DNA of 64,000 nucleotides from Microstegium vimineum (taxonomy: Eukaryota > Streptophyta > Magnoliopsida > Poales > Poaceae). The notes beneath the pieces were generated by a model that saw only the letters and a list, made by a program, of their open reading frames with translations, was not told where the DNA came from and made no database searches. Where the stretch lies: the NCBI GenBank assembly GCA_022036555.1, contig CM039137.1:8595630-8659629 (forward strand), read 5' to 3'. How positions within the stretch are numbered: position 1 is the stretch's first letter; each line of letters begins with the position of its first letter. Made by a program: the position numbers and the translations under genes. Below are positions 1 to 12,300 of the stretch, one piece after another.

Positions 1-772
1 CCATGGTTATCGGGCTCCGGTCCACCCCCAAATCTTGAGGGAGCGAAGGCTGGCTCCACGAACGGAGTTCGACAGCCGCCCTCGAGTACACGAGTCAGGG
101 ATGTCCCCGGAGGCTCGAGAACGAACTCTCGAGACTCCCTGGGACATATCCGAGGCATACCTAGGAACACCTAAGGATCCCTACGCTGGGAGGCATCGAG
201 CCACCAACTCCTATCGAACGGGGTTGGCACCTTGGTGGTCCATATGGTCGTGCTTAGCGAGCCGTACGGCTTGCTTAACAATGAGAACGCCTCCGGGCCG
301 CTAGTCGATCCCTATCGAACGGGGTCGAGTTCTCACTCGGATTTTTACCCGTACAGGGCACCATTTCTAATGGACTCATGCCCGAGAACAGCTCACCGAG
401 GACTTCGGGCTCGTCGTCCTAACGAGGATAGCTCGATGCTCTTCACCCCACGATCCGAGCGAAAGGATCCGTGGGAAGGACGCTACGAGGTAGTGAAGGC
501 CTAGCCATTCGAGGGCTCGAGGGCCCGACTACGCACGACACCCCTCGACGAAAGAGGGTCGAAAACTCGTAACCTGGCAGACAGAGTCGACCTCTCGGGC
601 GGGGCGCTCTGACTCCAGCGGTGCTCGAGGGAGCGAAGGCTGGCCCTCGGTAGGGTTCGACAGCCGCCCTCGAATACTTCTCTTTGCAGGAAAAGGAACG
701 GAATCGACCCCTCGACAGGGTGCCGCGTCTCCAGGTATCCTTTAAAGACCCCACTACGTAACGTATTTTAGC

Positions 773-804
773 CCCCAGAGGAGTTCTAAGTCACTCCTCT
801 GGGG
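773..804. other. Perfect 12-bp stem-loop, upstream copy of the PPT module
   Basis: CCCCAGAGGAGT and ACTCCTCTGGGG form a perfect 12-bp stem around an 8-base loop, followed by CCTCGGGGGCTACC. The same module recurs at 935-979 next to the LTR. Confidence 0.8.
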
Positions 805-934
805 CCTCGGGGGCTACCCCCGCGGGGTGCGCTCGCGCGCAACCCCCGGAGAATCGGATTTCTCACTAACACTGCAGACCGAGGATAAACCCTCCGGACA
901 ATTCTTGCTCCCCCCGAGAAACGCGTATCATAGC

Positions 935-979
935 CCCCAGAGGAGTTCTAAATCACTCCTCTGGGGCCTCGGGGGCTAC
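935..979 (+). other. Stem-loop and putative polypurine tract before 3' LTR
   Basis: The same 12-bp perfect stem (935-946 with 955-966) is followed directly by CCTCGGGGGCTAC, which abuts the LTR start TGTCGGG at 980. By position, the G-rich stretch is the likely plus-strand primer (polypurine tract). Confidence 0.7.
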
Positions 980-1140
980 TGTCGGGTACGAAGGTAAGGG
1001 GTACCCTAAACCCTTCGATAAATTAACGCTAAACATAGCAACCATTTTTAAGGCAAGGATCAGCCTACTGTTCGGTAAGACGCGGCCCATCAATCGAGGG
1101 CCCCCGCTACACCGACTGCGGAAACCAGCCACTGGCCCGG

Positions 1141-1365
1141 CTCTACCTCGACGACGGACGAGGGGTCGGGCGAACGACCCCCCGGCTCTACCTCGACGAC
1201 GGACGAGGGGTCGGACGAACGACCCCCCGGCTCTACCTCGACGACGGACGAGGGGTCGGACGAACGACCCCCCGGCTCTACCTCGACGACGGACGAGGGG
1301 TCGGGCGAACGACCCCCCGGCTCTACCTCGACGACGGACGAGGGGTCGGGCGAACGACCCCCCGA
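1141..1365. repeat. 45-bp tandem repeat, 5 copies, inside LTR
   Basis: Five head-to-tail 45-bp units, each starting CTCTACCTCGACGACGG and containing GAGGGGTCGG(G/A)CGAACGACCCC, begin at 1141, 1186, 1231, 1276 and 1321; a diverged partial copy starts at 1366. As 45 is a multiple of three, the array reads as a 15-residue repeat peptide on the minus strand, which is an artefact and not a gene. The matching position in the other two LTRs carries a related array with units of about 53 bp. Confidence 0.95.
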
Positions 1366-1944
1366 CCTCTACCTCGACATCGACCTCCTCAACCTGTCGA
1401 CGCCTCGACCTTCCAAGCACCGTCGACGGACGAGGGCTCGATTAACCCAACCACTCCGGCATGGGTAAAAGTAAACCCACCTGACGACATGGGCGCCTGC
1501 GTCCACTGTCAAATCCGCTAACTCCCCGTCCAGTCCCCGACTCCTGACGACTGTGCCGCCACTGCCGCCACTACGCAAGTACGGACTTCTACAGTACCCC
1601 TCGGAAAGTGAACAGTGCGACCCTCGACGACGGCTTCGGGAACGTGACAGAGTCATACGGGGCTCGACCCCCCCCCCTCGACCGAGGACTCGACCCCCTC
1701 CTCTTCAACAACTTCGGTACGGAAGACGTCCCATCCGCCCGTCCCGCTTCGGCCAGGGGACTCGTGCCCGCCTGCGAATACTGTACTGCGACGACTTCTA
1801 CTGATGCCACGACCGGGGACGCCTGAAGGACGGGAAGACCACGCCGCCACAGTGCTCGATGTCTCTTCGCCAACACTGTGCCGTGGATGCGCCGCCCATA
1901 CTTCTACTATTAGGACCCTGTACCCTCGAGTCTCCCCCTTGGTC

Positions 1945-1953
1945 TATAAAAGG
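1945..1953 (+). promoter_or_regulatory. TATA-like box in LTR
   Basis: TATAAAAGG lies in the 3' third of the LTR, as expected for the U3 promoter. At the matching place both LTRs of the complete element read TAGAAAAGG instead (about 27443 and 43441). Confidence 0.55.
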
Positions 1954-2345
1954 GGGACACCGAGGTAGATGAAAGGGGGCTCTTTTCGAGACTTCTCTTT
2001 CCTAGTTTCTCTTTGGGAACTCCTTCTTCCCGATCGGCTCCCACTTCATCTAGGACTCCGATCCGACTTTGGTTCTCAAGGACCCGAGGCCACGCCACAC
2101 ACACACACAGCCGCTCGACCGATCCCTCGGGTGGCCGACTCCGTGTAACACTGCTTGTACCCCCCCTGTACGAGCACGCTTTGGGTGCGAGATAATACAA
2201 GTCAACCTTCCCCGCTGGACGTAGGGCCTTCTTCACCCGAACCAGGATAAATCTTGTGTCCATCTTGCATCACGTCTGAGAGAGGGAGCACGCGATATAC
2301 AAATTTACTCGTTGGTGGTCTTGACCCCGGGTCATAACACCGACA

Positions 2346-3385
2346 ATATCTTTCAGATCGGTCTTTCTTATTCTTCGGTGGCAAAAAAAAAGAAGGAAGA
2401 CACCAGCAAGAAAAAAAAGATCCTCAATTTCATCTACAGGAATATTGACCGTCGTTTGTTGGACAGTTGTTCTCAGGCCATTCGCCGAGTGTTTACATGT
2501 GCGGTTATCTACACTGCAAAGCGATTAACATGTTGGGATTTGAGTTGTGTTATTCACAACGTGGGTACTCTATCGTATTGCAAAGTACTTGTAATGTATT
2601 GATGTACCCAGACTTCATATAATATAATTTTTTTTCTTAGAAAAAAAGGGCCGCATGGCCATCGGCACAACTGCACAATCGTTAGTGTGTCGACACGTCC
2701 GCGTCAGCGCTCGTGTCGTTAGGTCAGCTTCACCTTCCGTCAGCGCTCGTGTCGCTCGTCCGGACACGGTTGAACTAGTCGCCCGTCAGGCTGACATGTG
2801 GGCCTGCGTAAGAGTTTCTGACAGGGTTTAGTTGCAATTTTTAGCGCGTAGTAGCTGGTAACTTTACGGACACACCCCTGGCTCTTCGCCGGAAATATCA
2901 CTCGCCTCTGCTCCTGCGCTCGACCGTTAACCTCTCTCGCCACTTTTTTTTTGACACATAAAACCTCAGGAAACACCTCTTATTATGACCTGAGCCACTC
3001 GGATGCCCGAACACAGGGCATGCCATGCACGACGCACATGCGCCATCTCTTATCCCACGAACGAAGATCCAGACCGTCAGCGCCCACGACAATCAAATCG
3101 TAGCCGTTCACAGGGAAGGGTACATCCGTAAATGCTCCAAAGGGCGAGGGGGATTTATTCCTTGGGAAAACGCCCAACTCGTGGCTCTCGTCCCACTCCC
3201 ACTCCCACGCTTCCGCTAGCGGAGAAAGAGCCAGAGACAGAAGCGAGGAGAGAGAGACAGAGACAAGCGGTGGGCTTGCAGTGGCGTAGCTCGCGATCCG
3301 GGCGCCGAGCTGGTCGGTACTTTACTTCTTGGGTTGGTCGCGCGCGCGGCTCGGTCGGGAGGCTAGTGGGGGCCGGGGGGTCGCG
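2346..3385. other. Intergenic region, putative hexokinase promoter and 5' UTR
   Basis: No convincing gene. Bases 2346-2640 are AT-rich host sequence next to the LTR. From about 3180 the sequence becomes CT-rich, then GA-rich (AGAGAGAGACAGAGACAAG near 3250), the usual look of a grass 5' UTR, and leads to the hexokinase start at 3386. The transcription start is not determinable by eye. Confidence 0.5.
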
Positions 3386-6300
3386 ATGGCGAAGGGAGCG
3401 GCGGTCGTGGGGACGGCTGTGGTGGTGTGCGCTGCGGCTGCCGCGGCGGTGGGGGTGGCGGTGGTGTCGTTGTCGCGCAGGAGGCGTCGGCGACGGGAGG
3501 CGGAGGACGAGAGGAAGAGGAAGGCGGCCGCGGTAATCGAGGAGGTGGAGCAGCGGTTCTCCACGCCCACCGCGCTGCTCCGCGGCATCGCGGACGCCAT
3601 GGTGGAGGAAATGGAGCGCGGCCTTCGTGCCGAGCCCCACGCGCCGCTCAAGATGCTCATCAGCTACGTCGACAACCTCCCAACCGGGTAAGGGATCCTC
3701 CGCGTCCGCGTGGATGTGATTGTGGACACAGGCCCACAGTGTTCGTTTCTTGTTCTTATGTTGCGCGGTCTTCCGATCGATCCGCAGCCGCTGGGTTATT
3801 CAGGTTTCGTTCGATTAGGTGGAAATGTCGTGGGTCTGTGCCAGATTGGATGCTGTGCTTTGATGTGGTTTCGAGCGAAACCATGCGGGCGATGGAGTGT
3901 GTCTGATCTTGTTACAGTTTTGTTGATTCTGGTAGGACCGTAGGAGGGTGATACCTTGTTTCTCACCTGTAGAGCTCTGGTTCATGGGCACCTTCGCAAT
4001 ACGTGTGCAGTCTTTAACACCACACCGTTGTCGGGATGCTGGTGTGATTCATATTTCGTTTTTGCGTTCGGCCTCCGATCTTCAGTTTGAGTGTAAATTC
4101 GTTTACATGTTATTTGGGTTGGCGAGGTAACTAATAAGGTATAAAGGTGAACAGTTTTTGGATTGATGTTTAATTTGTCCCTGCCTCACAGATCATTCCA
4201 GAACTACAATGTAGCTTTCGTGTTTCTGGCTGTACCTACATGTTAGACTCACCTCCACGAAGGACCATGATATCGTCGTTTCTACGTCATGGCTAATGTC
4301 TAAAGGCTCATTTAATATTAGCACCACCTTTCCGGTACTGCCTCTGTCACCAAATGTTTGGCACTATTGAAACATGTAACATGTAGTCAACCTTTGTAAT
4401 CGTGGACACAAGATATTTTTCTATGCAGTTACTGAATCACACACACACGGGAAAAAAAACTGTATTGTTGGATCTGTCGCAAATATAATATGGTTATGAT
4501 ACTTCCTAGGACTAAGAGATTACTGTATGTTGCAATAAAAAAAATTACAGCCAGTTACATTTAAAGAGCATGATTTGCTGATGAAACATGTGGTTCTTAC
4601 TTCGTGAAGTCTTTCCTTTATCGTCTCAACTGCTGTTACTTTCTTGTTTAATAATTTGTGTCATCCTGCAGGGATGAACATGGACTGTTTTATGCACTGG
4701 ACCTTGGCGGGACCAACTTTCGTGTCATACGGGTTCAACTTGGAGGAAGGGATAAACGGGTCGTGAAGCAACAATATCAAGAGGTCTCCATTCCGCCCCA
4801 TCTTATGGTTGGAACTTCTACGGTAAGTGCTTGTACTATCTTAGAGTTTATAGCTAACAAAAGAAGTGAAATGCTAAAGCTGCACACGGCTGCGCTGATG
4901 CCACAGTGAAATGCTGAGAGCACTGCAGCCGCAGCTTAGCCACAGGCCACAGCCGGGCGCCTTTAGCACAAGCTAACACCCTGCATGTTTCATCTCTAAG
5001 CTATGCCAATTAATAAGTAAAAAAGAAAAACACATTGCCACCATTCCCATTATGAATTAGTTAGCCCAACAAACCCCTACCTATTTATAACCGGCGGCTG
5101 ATGGGGCATTTGGGGCGGCGATCAATCACTTGCGGCTCAAGGAAATCAAGCTCAATGGACGCCGCTTCACTTGGAGTAACCAGCAGGACAATCCGACACT
5201 CACCAGAATTGATAGGCTCCTATGCACCCCGGAATGGGAACTGATCTTTCCCGCTTGCTTCTTGCATTCCCTGCCATCGCTCATGTCGGACCACACTCCG
5301 CTGCTACTGCAGGGAGAGCTTGCCCACCACCAGAACACATCCTTTCGGTTTGAAAATTTTTGGACTAAGATGGAAGGCTTCCAAGATCTTGTCCAACACA
5401 TTTGGAATAGGCCGGTCACCTCTGCTCTTCCTATGAAACGCTTGCATATCAAAATGGCACATGTGGCAAAAGGAATCAAGCGTTGGAAGAAGGAAAAAAT
5501 AGGGGACACAAAGCTGCAGCTTGCCATAGTAAAGGAAGTCTTGTTACAACTAGAAGCGGCTCAAGAGCATAGGTTACTCACGAACATAGAGCTAGACCTA
5601 TGCAGACGCCTCAAAACCCACAGTATGGGGCTCGCAGCCATTGAAAAATCAAGAATAAGACAGAGATCGAGGCTCACATACATTAGATGTTGGGATGCCA
5701 ACACAAAAATTTTCCACATTAGAGCCAGTGCACGTCGAAGAAAGAACTACATACATTGCCTGCATTCGGATGAAGGGATAGCGATTGCTCACGAAGAGAA
5801 AGAAAAAGTGATAGGGGATTATTTCAAAAATCACATTGGCCTTCCAGTCCCAAGAACCACAACCCTCAATTGGCAATCTCTCGGCTACACTCAACATGAT
5901 CTCTCGGACTTGGAAGCGCCTTTCTCCCAGGAGGAGGTAAAAAATACTATAAATTCTATGCCTTCTGACAAAGCACCAGGCCAAGATGGCTTCACTGGTG
6001 CTTTCTTCAAAGCATGCTGGGAAATTATCAAAGATGATATTATGGATGTCATAAACAGTCTGTTCACAATGAATGCCCAAGGATTTGAATGGTTAAACTC
6101 AGCATGCATCGTACTACTACCCAAGAAAACGGACGCAACAAGGGTCACCGATTTCAGGCCCATTAGCCTCATCCATAGCATCGCAAAGATTTTCTCCAAA
6201 TTGCTAGCTAATAGACTTGCTCCCCGACTGAACTGCCTTGTCTCCAATTGCCAAAGTGCATTCATAAAAAAGAGAAGCATCCATGATAATTTTCTTTATG

Positions 6301-9300
6301 TTCAGGGAGCAGTGCGAAAGCTACATAGGCAGAAGATACCGGCTTTGTTCATGAAATTAGACATCCACAAAGCTTTTGACACGGTAAACTGGGGGTACTT
6401 ACTGGAGACTCTACAAGCTCTGGGCTTTGGACCACGCGGGCGTGAATGGGTCTCTATCCTATTTCGTACATCCACCTCGACAGCCTTGCTTAATGGGCGG
6501 CAAGGACCCACTTTCAGCCATGCCAGAGGCGTCCGGCAGGGAGACCCGCTCTCACCCATGCTCTTCATTTTGGCCATGGACCCGCTCCAACGCTTGCTGG
6601 ACCAAGCAACCCAGCTTGGGATACTCACCCCCCTGCCCCTCATGGCGGCAAAATGGAGGACCTCCATGTACGCGGATGATGCGGCTATTTTCATCAACCC
6701 AATAAAAGAGGAGGTACAAGCTACCAAAATTATTCTCCAAGCTTTTGGCACCTTCTCAGGACTCCACATTAATTTAGAAAAAAGCTCTGTGGACCCAATT
6801 AGATGTGGAAATGTTGATCTCGACCAAGTCCTGTCACCCTTCTCAGGAAATAGAGGTTCCTTCCCATGCAAATATCTTGGGCTACAGCTCCACACCAGAT
6901 CACTCCAAAAAGTCCATGTGCAACCTCTCATTGAGCGTATTGGACAAAGACTACCCAAATGGAAAGGAAGATGGTTAAACAAAGCGGGACGCCTCACTCT
7001 GATAACTTCTGTCCTCTCCTCCATGCCAACCTACCACCTCACCGTGTTTCCCCTAGCGGTATGGGCCAGGAGGAAGATTGACAAAATTAGGAGGTCTTTC
7101 TTGTGGAAGGGGGAGGAAAATGCCAATGGTGGACACTGCCTGGTTAACTGGCCAACAGTTACTAGACCAAAAGACCTTGGCGGCTTAGGCGTGCCTGATC
7201 ATGATAGATTTGGAAGAGCTCTCCGGTTACGTTGGCTATGGCAAGAATGGGTGGAGGATTCCAAGCCATGGATCGGATCAGAGCTTCCATGCAGTCATGT
7301 TGATCGTCTCCTTTTCAACTCCTCAATCAAAATAAATTTGGGGGATGGCGCAAAGACCCGCTTTTGGCACCATAACTGGCTTGAAGGAGAAGCTCCAAAG
7401 TACCTAGCCCCAAAATTGTTTCAGCTTGTGTTTAGAAAAAAACGAACAGTGGAACAAGAACTGCGGAACAATAACTGGATGCGCTCACTAAGGAGGAAAA
7501 TCACCTCGGCTGTACAGGTAGAAGAATTTGTGTCCGTTTGGATACGAATTCAGGATGTGCACCTGCAGCATGGCGTTCGAGACTCCATCACCTGGCGTTG
7601 GACACAGGATGGGTCTTACTCTACCCGTTCAGCCTATAGAATCCAATTTACAGGCTCCCTCAGCATGTTCCGTACTGAACTCATTTGGAGAGCGCAAGTG
7701 GAGAACAAATGCAAGATATTCGTTTGGATCCTGGTGCAAGATAAAATTCTAACGACGCAAAACCTGCAGAAAAGAGGATGGCCACACCAAGAACACTGCG
7801 TCATGTGCAATGGTCCTCTGGAAACCAGCCTACACCTTTGTCTTTGTTGCCCTTTTGCTAAGGCGGTTTGGGATCAAATCCTCTCTTGGGAAAACTTCGC
7901 TCTGTTGCAGCAGCAGCCCCATGTCGACCCCGTTCATATCACAGCATGGTGGGAAGAGGTGGCAAAGAAAGTGTTCAAATCTGAACGCAGACGGCTAAAT
8001 GGAGTAGTGATCTACACTTTCTGGAATATTTGGAAAGAAAGAAATAGGAGAATTTTCAACAACGCCGCTGAAACAGCGTCACAAGTGGCTGCAAGAATTA
8101 AGGAAGACATAGACCAAAGGAAGAGAGCATTCGCTTATGAGTAGTCCCCCCCTTTCCCCGGGGGAGTGTTTTCCCTCTTTTTTCCGGCTCTGAGGGCTTT
8201 TAAGCCGACTTATGTGTGTTTTTTACTTGTACATAAACTCTCTTCCTATCTTAATTGAAAGGCAGAGCTCCTGCCAGTATTTTCAAAAAAAAAAAGTTAC
8301 CCACGATTGCCATCATGAAAATATCAACACAAAATACCCTTATTCATATTTATAAATTACCCACTATTTCCATCAAAAAATTAACCGAGAATTCCCCATG
8401 CATACTTCTCTATTATCTCACTTCTACCATTGTTTAAAAATGAAACGAAATGAGAAAAAAAACGAAGATATTAAAGTTTAGATAACGGATAAGTTTGTCG
8501 CTCACGGTAATGCATTTAAGAGATCAATGTTGCAACTCACCTGGGGTGTTGCTAATTAGCAGTTACTCACTAGAAACAAAAGTAGTGGTCAATCCGACAA
8601 AGCATCACCCTTGCCTTTTTTAGCTAAACGTCACTTTGATGATCTACTTGCTCAGTTGCTCCCCATGAGCGATGCATTCCCTTTTTGGTTGTTTTCGTCA
8701 CAAACATAGTTCATCAGCAACCCATGCGCGAGCTGCCTTTTTCGACGTTAAATTTTCTTGGTCACATATTTATCCTCTATCTTAACTTACAAACCATTGT
8801 TGCTATATGAAAAAATCTATATATGAACAAAAAAATATGTGAACAGATTCGTATGTACAAAAGTTATGCGGAAAAAAAAATGTATAAAACAAAAATTTAT
8901 AACTTATATACAAAGCTATGTAGAAAAGTTAAATACATAAATTTTGTTTTGTAACATATATGATAAATAGGGTACACACTTAGATTCCTGATACTATCCA
9001 TGCAATTGCAGCGGCCACCCCTTTAGTTTCATGTCTCCTGTATCAGCATGATTTACTGACACTTCTCAAAGCATGATTACAGGAACTGTTTGATTTCATT
9101 GCTGCTGAGTTGGAAAAATTCGTGCGGACTGAAGGAGAAGATTTTCACCTACCAAATGGCAAGCAGAGAGAACTGGGTTTCACCTTTTCTTTCCCAGTGC
9201 ACCAAACATCTATATCATCAGGGACTCTAATTAAGTGGACCAAAGGCTTTTCCATCAATGGCACGGTAAAAGCAAGAATACTTTTTGTTTACACTTTATT

Positions 9301-12300
9301 GACTACATTGCTTATTTATATTACCAGTTCCTTGACCAGAAGCTGACTATGACACCAAAATATGGATTTCTTTTTCTAGTTACTACAGATTTTTCTTGAT
9401 CATACAATGTGTCAATTTAGCTTGTGCATTTCATTTTGACACATCTTATTAAATTGAAAATGGAGTAGTCTTTACCTATTCATGCTGCTTTTTTTTGTGG
9501 AACTTCCGGCACAAATAACCCTACTTTTTCATTGAGAAAAATGGATCTGTGTCTTAAGATTCATGATATTTGTGCCAACTGTGAAGTGTCAAGTGTCCTA
9601 CATTAAAACACAGTATTGATTTTGTTGATTCCTATGAGCAGGTTGGAGAAGATGTTGTGGCTGAATTGAGTAGGGCCATGGAAAGGCAGGGTCTTGATAT
9701 GAAAGTTGCAGCTCTGGTACTTAAATCAATTTGTTCACTATTTATCTTCTCAAGTACTCGCATCACATGCCATATGTCTTACACCTATAATATAGAATTT
9801 GCCATTTCCTTTGTGCCTTCCGATGTTGCTTTCAGTTTCTTGAGATGTTTTATCTTGATGTCTAGCAAAGGTCCATTGGACACATTAGATGTAAAGACAG
9901 CATCATGTAAACTGACAGGTAACATTTTTGTACAGGTTAATGATACCGTAGGCACATTGGCTGGTGGGAGATATGCTGATAATGATGTTGTTACTGCTGT
10001 AATATTGGGCACTGGCACAAATGCAGCTTATGTGGAACATGCAAATGCGATTCCTAAATGGACTGGACTACTGCCTAGATCAGGGAATATGGTTAGTGTT
10101 TAACTTCCATCAAGTGAGTGGAATTTTAATAGTCTTTGGACGAACTGAGCTAGCTCAGTTGGTGCAAGGTGTGGTTGTGCGCCCCACCACTCGATGCAAC
10201 TACTCTTCAACTAGAATTTGGGTGCATATTTATTCTTGTTTACAATGCCACCTAGTTCCTACTAGGTTGGTCGAGTTTTATTTTAAATGATCTTTTGGAC
10301 CTTGTTAAATTGTATTCATCCAACATAAGTTTGGTCTTCTGTATTTTACTATTTTATTATTTTCTCACCAGTTAATGATGTAACATTTTGTTCTTTTGGA
10401 ATGCTAAAGGTAATCAACATGGAATGGGGAAACTTCAGGTCAGATAAACTTCCAATATCGGAGTATGATAAATCCTTGGACTTCGAAAGTTTGAACCCTG
10501 GTGAGCAGGTATGCCTATTTAACCTATGCAGCTGTTTATTTTAGAATTCAACTTTTTTTTCCTAAGTTTAAGTCGCAAGTTTTATGCACTGGATCAAATC
10601 CAAACAGATTATACACCTATCTGCATACAGATCCAATTGTCCCAAAGGTTGACTCAGATTTTAGGGGGCAAAGGTGACTGATGAATAGCAAAGCCACCAA
10701 TCTATTGCTCTAATAACTATATTTGGTGGAGTCGTGTGTACATGACTCCACCCAGCAGGGTTCAAATCGTGGGTGTGCACCTATTTAGATGTTTGTGGAG
10801 TAAAATATTAGGGTGTTGAACTTGAACGTAACCTATGTACTCTTTTTGTCAGATTTTTTAACCTATGTACTCTTTTTTCAGATATATGAAAAGATGATTT
10901 CTGGAATGTATCTTGGAGAAGTTGTGCGTAGGATCCTGCTGAAACTGGCTCATGATGCTTCATTGTTTGGGGATGTTGTTCCTCCGAAATTGGAACAGCT
11001 ATTTATACTGAGGTTTACTTTCACGTTCCATCCTCTCACGATATTGATTTTTCTTATATTTGTAGGATACACAAAAAAGATCCAAAACCAACTGATATAA
11101 AAATGTGCACACATATTTGAACAACCCAGAGTCCAAATATTTTGATAGATTGTGGATATACTTGAGCAGTTTATACTATGAGTTCTACCGTACATCTGAA
11201 GTTCGAAACTAGAAAGTTCACGCACATAGATGTTCCAGATTGGAAACTGAAGTCATAAGCCTTAAGGCTTTGATAATGTTCCTTTTACTTTCTTTAAAAT
11301 GTTTATTTACATGGCCAATCATTAAATTAAACTGAGAGGTAATTTGGTGCAATCTCCCTGTTATTCAGTCTTTTTTAAGCACATGGACTACAAAATTTAA
11401 TTCCCTGACCTTTTATATCTTGGAAATTGGAATTGCCACTTTCAGCTTAAGTTATGAATGAAGCTGAGGTCCCGTTTGGTAGGGCTTAGTAGAAGGAGCC
11501 GTTTGGAACCGTTTTTTAGTGAAAAAAGGAAGAGCTCTACCAAACAGCTCTCTCTGTCCACCCTAGAGTTTAATAAGCAGTTTTGCAAATCCAACTCTTT
11601 GAGATGATGTTAAGATGTTTGTAGTCCCCAACACATAAAATTCTTAACTTACTCCCAGAGTAATGAAAAAGAAATCAAAATGCTCCTTGCACTGCCCATC
11701 TATACCTTTAAAATCACACCCATAGGCTAATCTAGTAATCTTAAGAAGGAACTGAAGAAATGAAAATGGCAATTGTGATTTTCTTAGTGTAAATCTTCTT
11801 GTATGAGCCTATGCTCCATTGATTACTTAAAAAGGTTATCCAACAAACTTGTGAACCAGAATTGTAAATCTTGCGTAACAATAAAAGCTTTTTCTGAATG
11901 AAATTGCGATTGTGATTTGGCAGGACGCCAGATATGTCAGCCATGCATCATGACACCACACATGATCTCAAACACCTGGGAGCTAAGCTGAAGGATATTC
12001 TGGGGGTAATGATGATACAAATGTTCAAAAAAGGGTATTGTTAGATACAATCTTCAATGGCAATTGGTTCCTTATGTCTTCGTTTCTACTTATTTTAGGT
12101 TCCTGATACTTCTCTCGAAGCGAGATACATTACTCTTCATGTGTGCGACCTTGTCGCAGAGAGAGGTGCACGCTTGGCTGCTGCTGGTATATATGGTATT
12201 CTGAAGAAGCTGGGCAAAGACAAATTGCTAAATGACTTTAGTCAACAAAGGACTGTAGTTGCAATCGATGGTGGCCTATACGAGCATTACAAGAAGTTCA

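Larger units (their letters stand above)
1..2345 (+). mobile_element. Ty3/gypsy element, Tat lineage (RIRE2/Grande-like), 3' fragment
   Basis: The window opens inside the non-coding 3' part of an LTR retrotransposon. Bases 1-979 match, with scattered differences, the stretch just before the 3' LTR of the complete element further right (about 41440-42397). They include the recurring motif in which a CTCGAGGGAGCGAAGGCTGG block is followed by a GTTCGACAGCCGCCCTCGAG block. A 3' LTR follows at 980-2345. No coding sequence of the element is visible here; it lies outside the window, so autonomy cannot be judged. The short open frames in this stretch are low-complexity products of the GC-rich repeats and I do not call them genes. 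The sequence resumes as non-element DNA at 2346. Confidence 0.9.
980..2345 (+). repeat. 3' LTR of Tat-lineage gypsy element
   Basis: The LTR starts TGTCGGGTACGAAGG and ends GTCATAACACCGACA, the same ends as the LTRs at 26402-27810 and 42398-43818, so the boundaries are set by three-way comparison (1366 bp here). The ends form the short inverted repeat TGTCGG/CCGACA. It holds a 45-bp tandem array (1141-1365) and a TATA-like box (1945). It is clearly diverged from the other two LTRs, which resemble each other closely, so it comes from another, probably older or sub-family, insertion. Its target duplication cannot be checked because the left end is outside the window. Confidence 0.93.

Noticed and set aside
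953..1420. 155-codon minus-strand frame with a 15-residue repeat
   Set aside because: It is a 45-bp tandem DNA array in an LTR read through; composition and periodicity come from the array and nothing suggests a protein.
3155..3660. Minus-strand frames over the hexokinase first exon
   Set aside because: Shadows of the GC-rich exon 1; the plus-strand exon joins correctly to eight further exons.
5040..5090. Target-site duplication for the LINE
   Set aside because: AGTTAGCCCAAC upstream and AGTTACCCACGA after the poly(A) resemble each other only loosely; not good enough to fix the 5' junction.
10151..10162. Possible tRNA gene from a perfect A box
   Set aside because: No cloverleaf: the B box is degenerate and there is no matching acceptor stem. 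A SINE fragment fits better.
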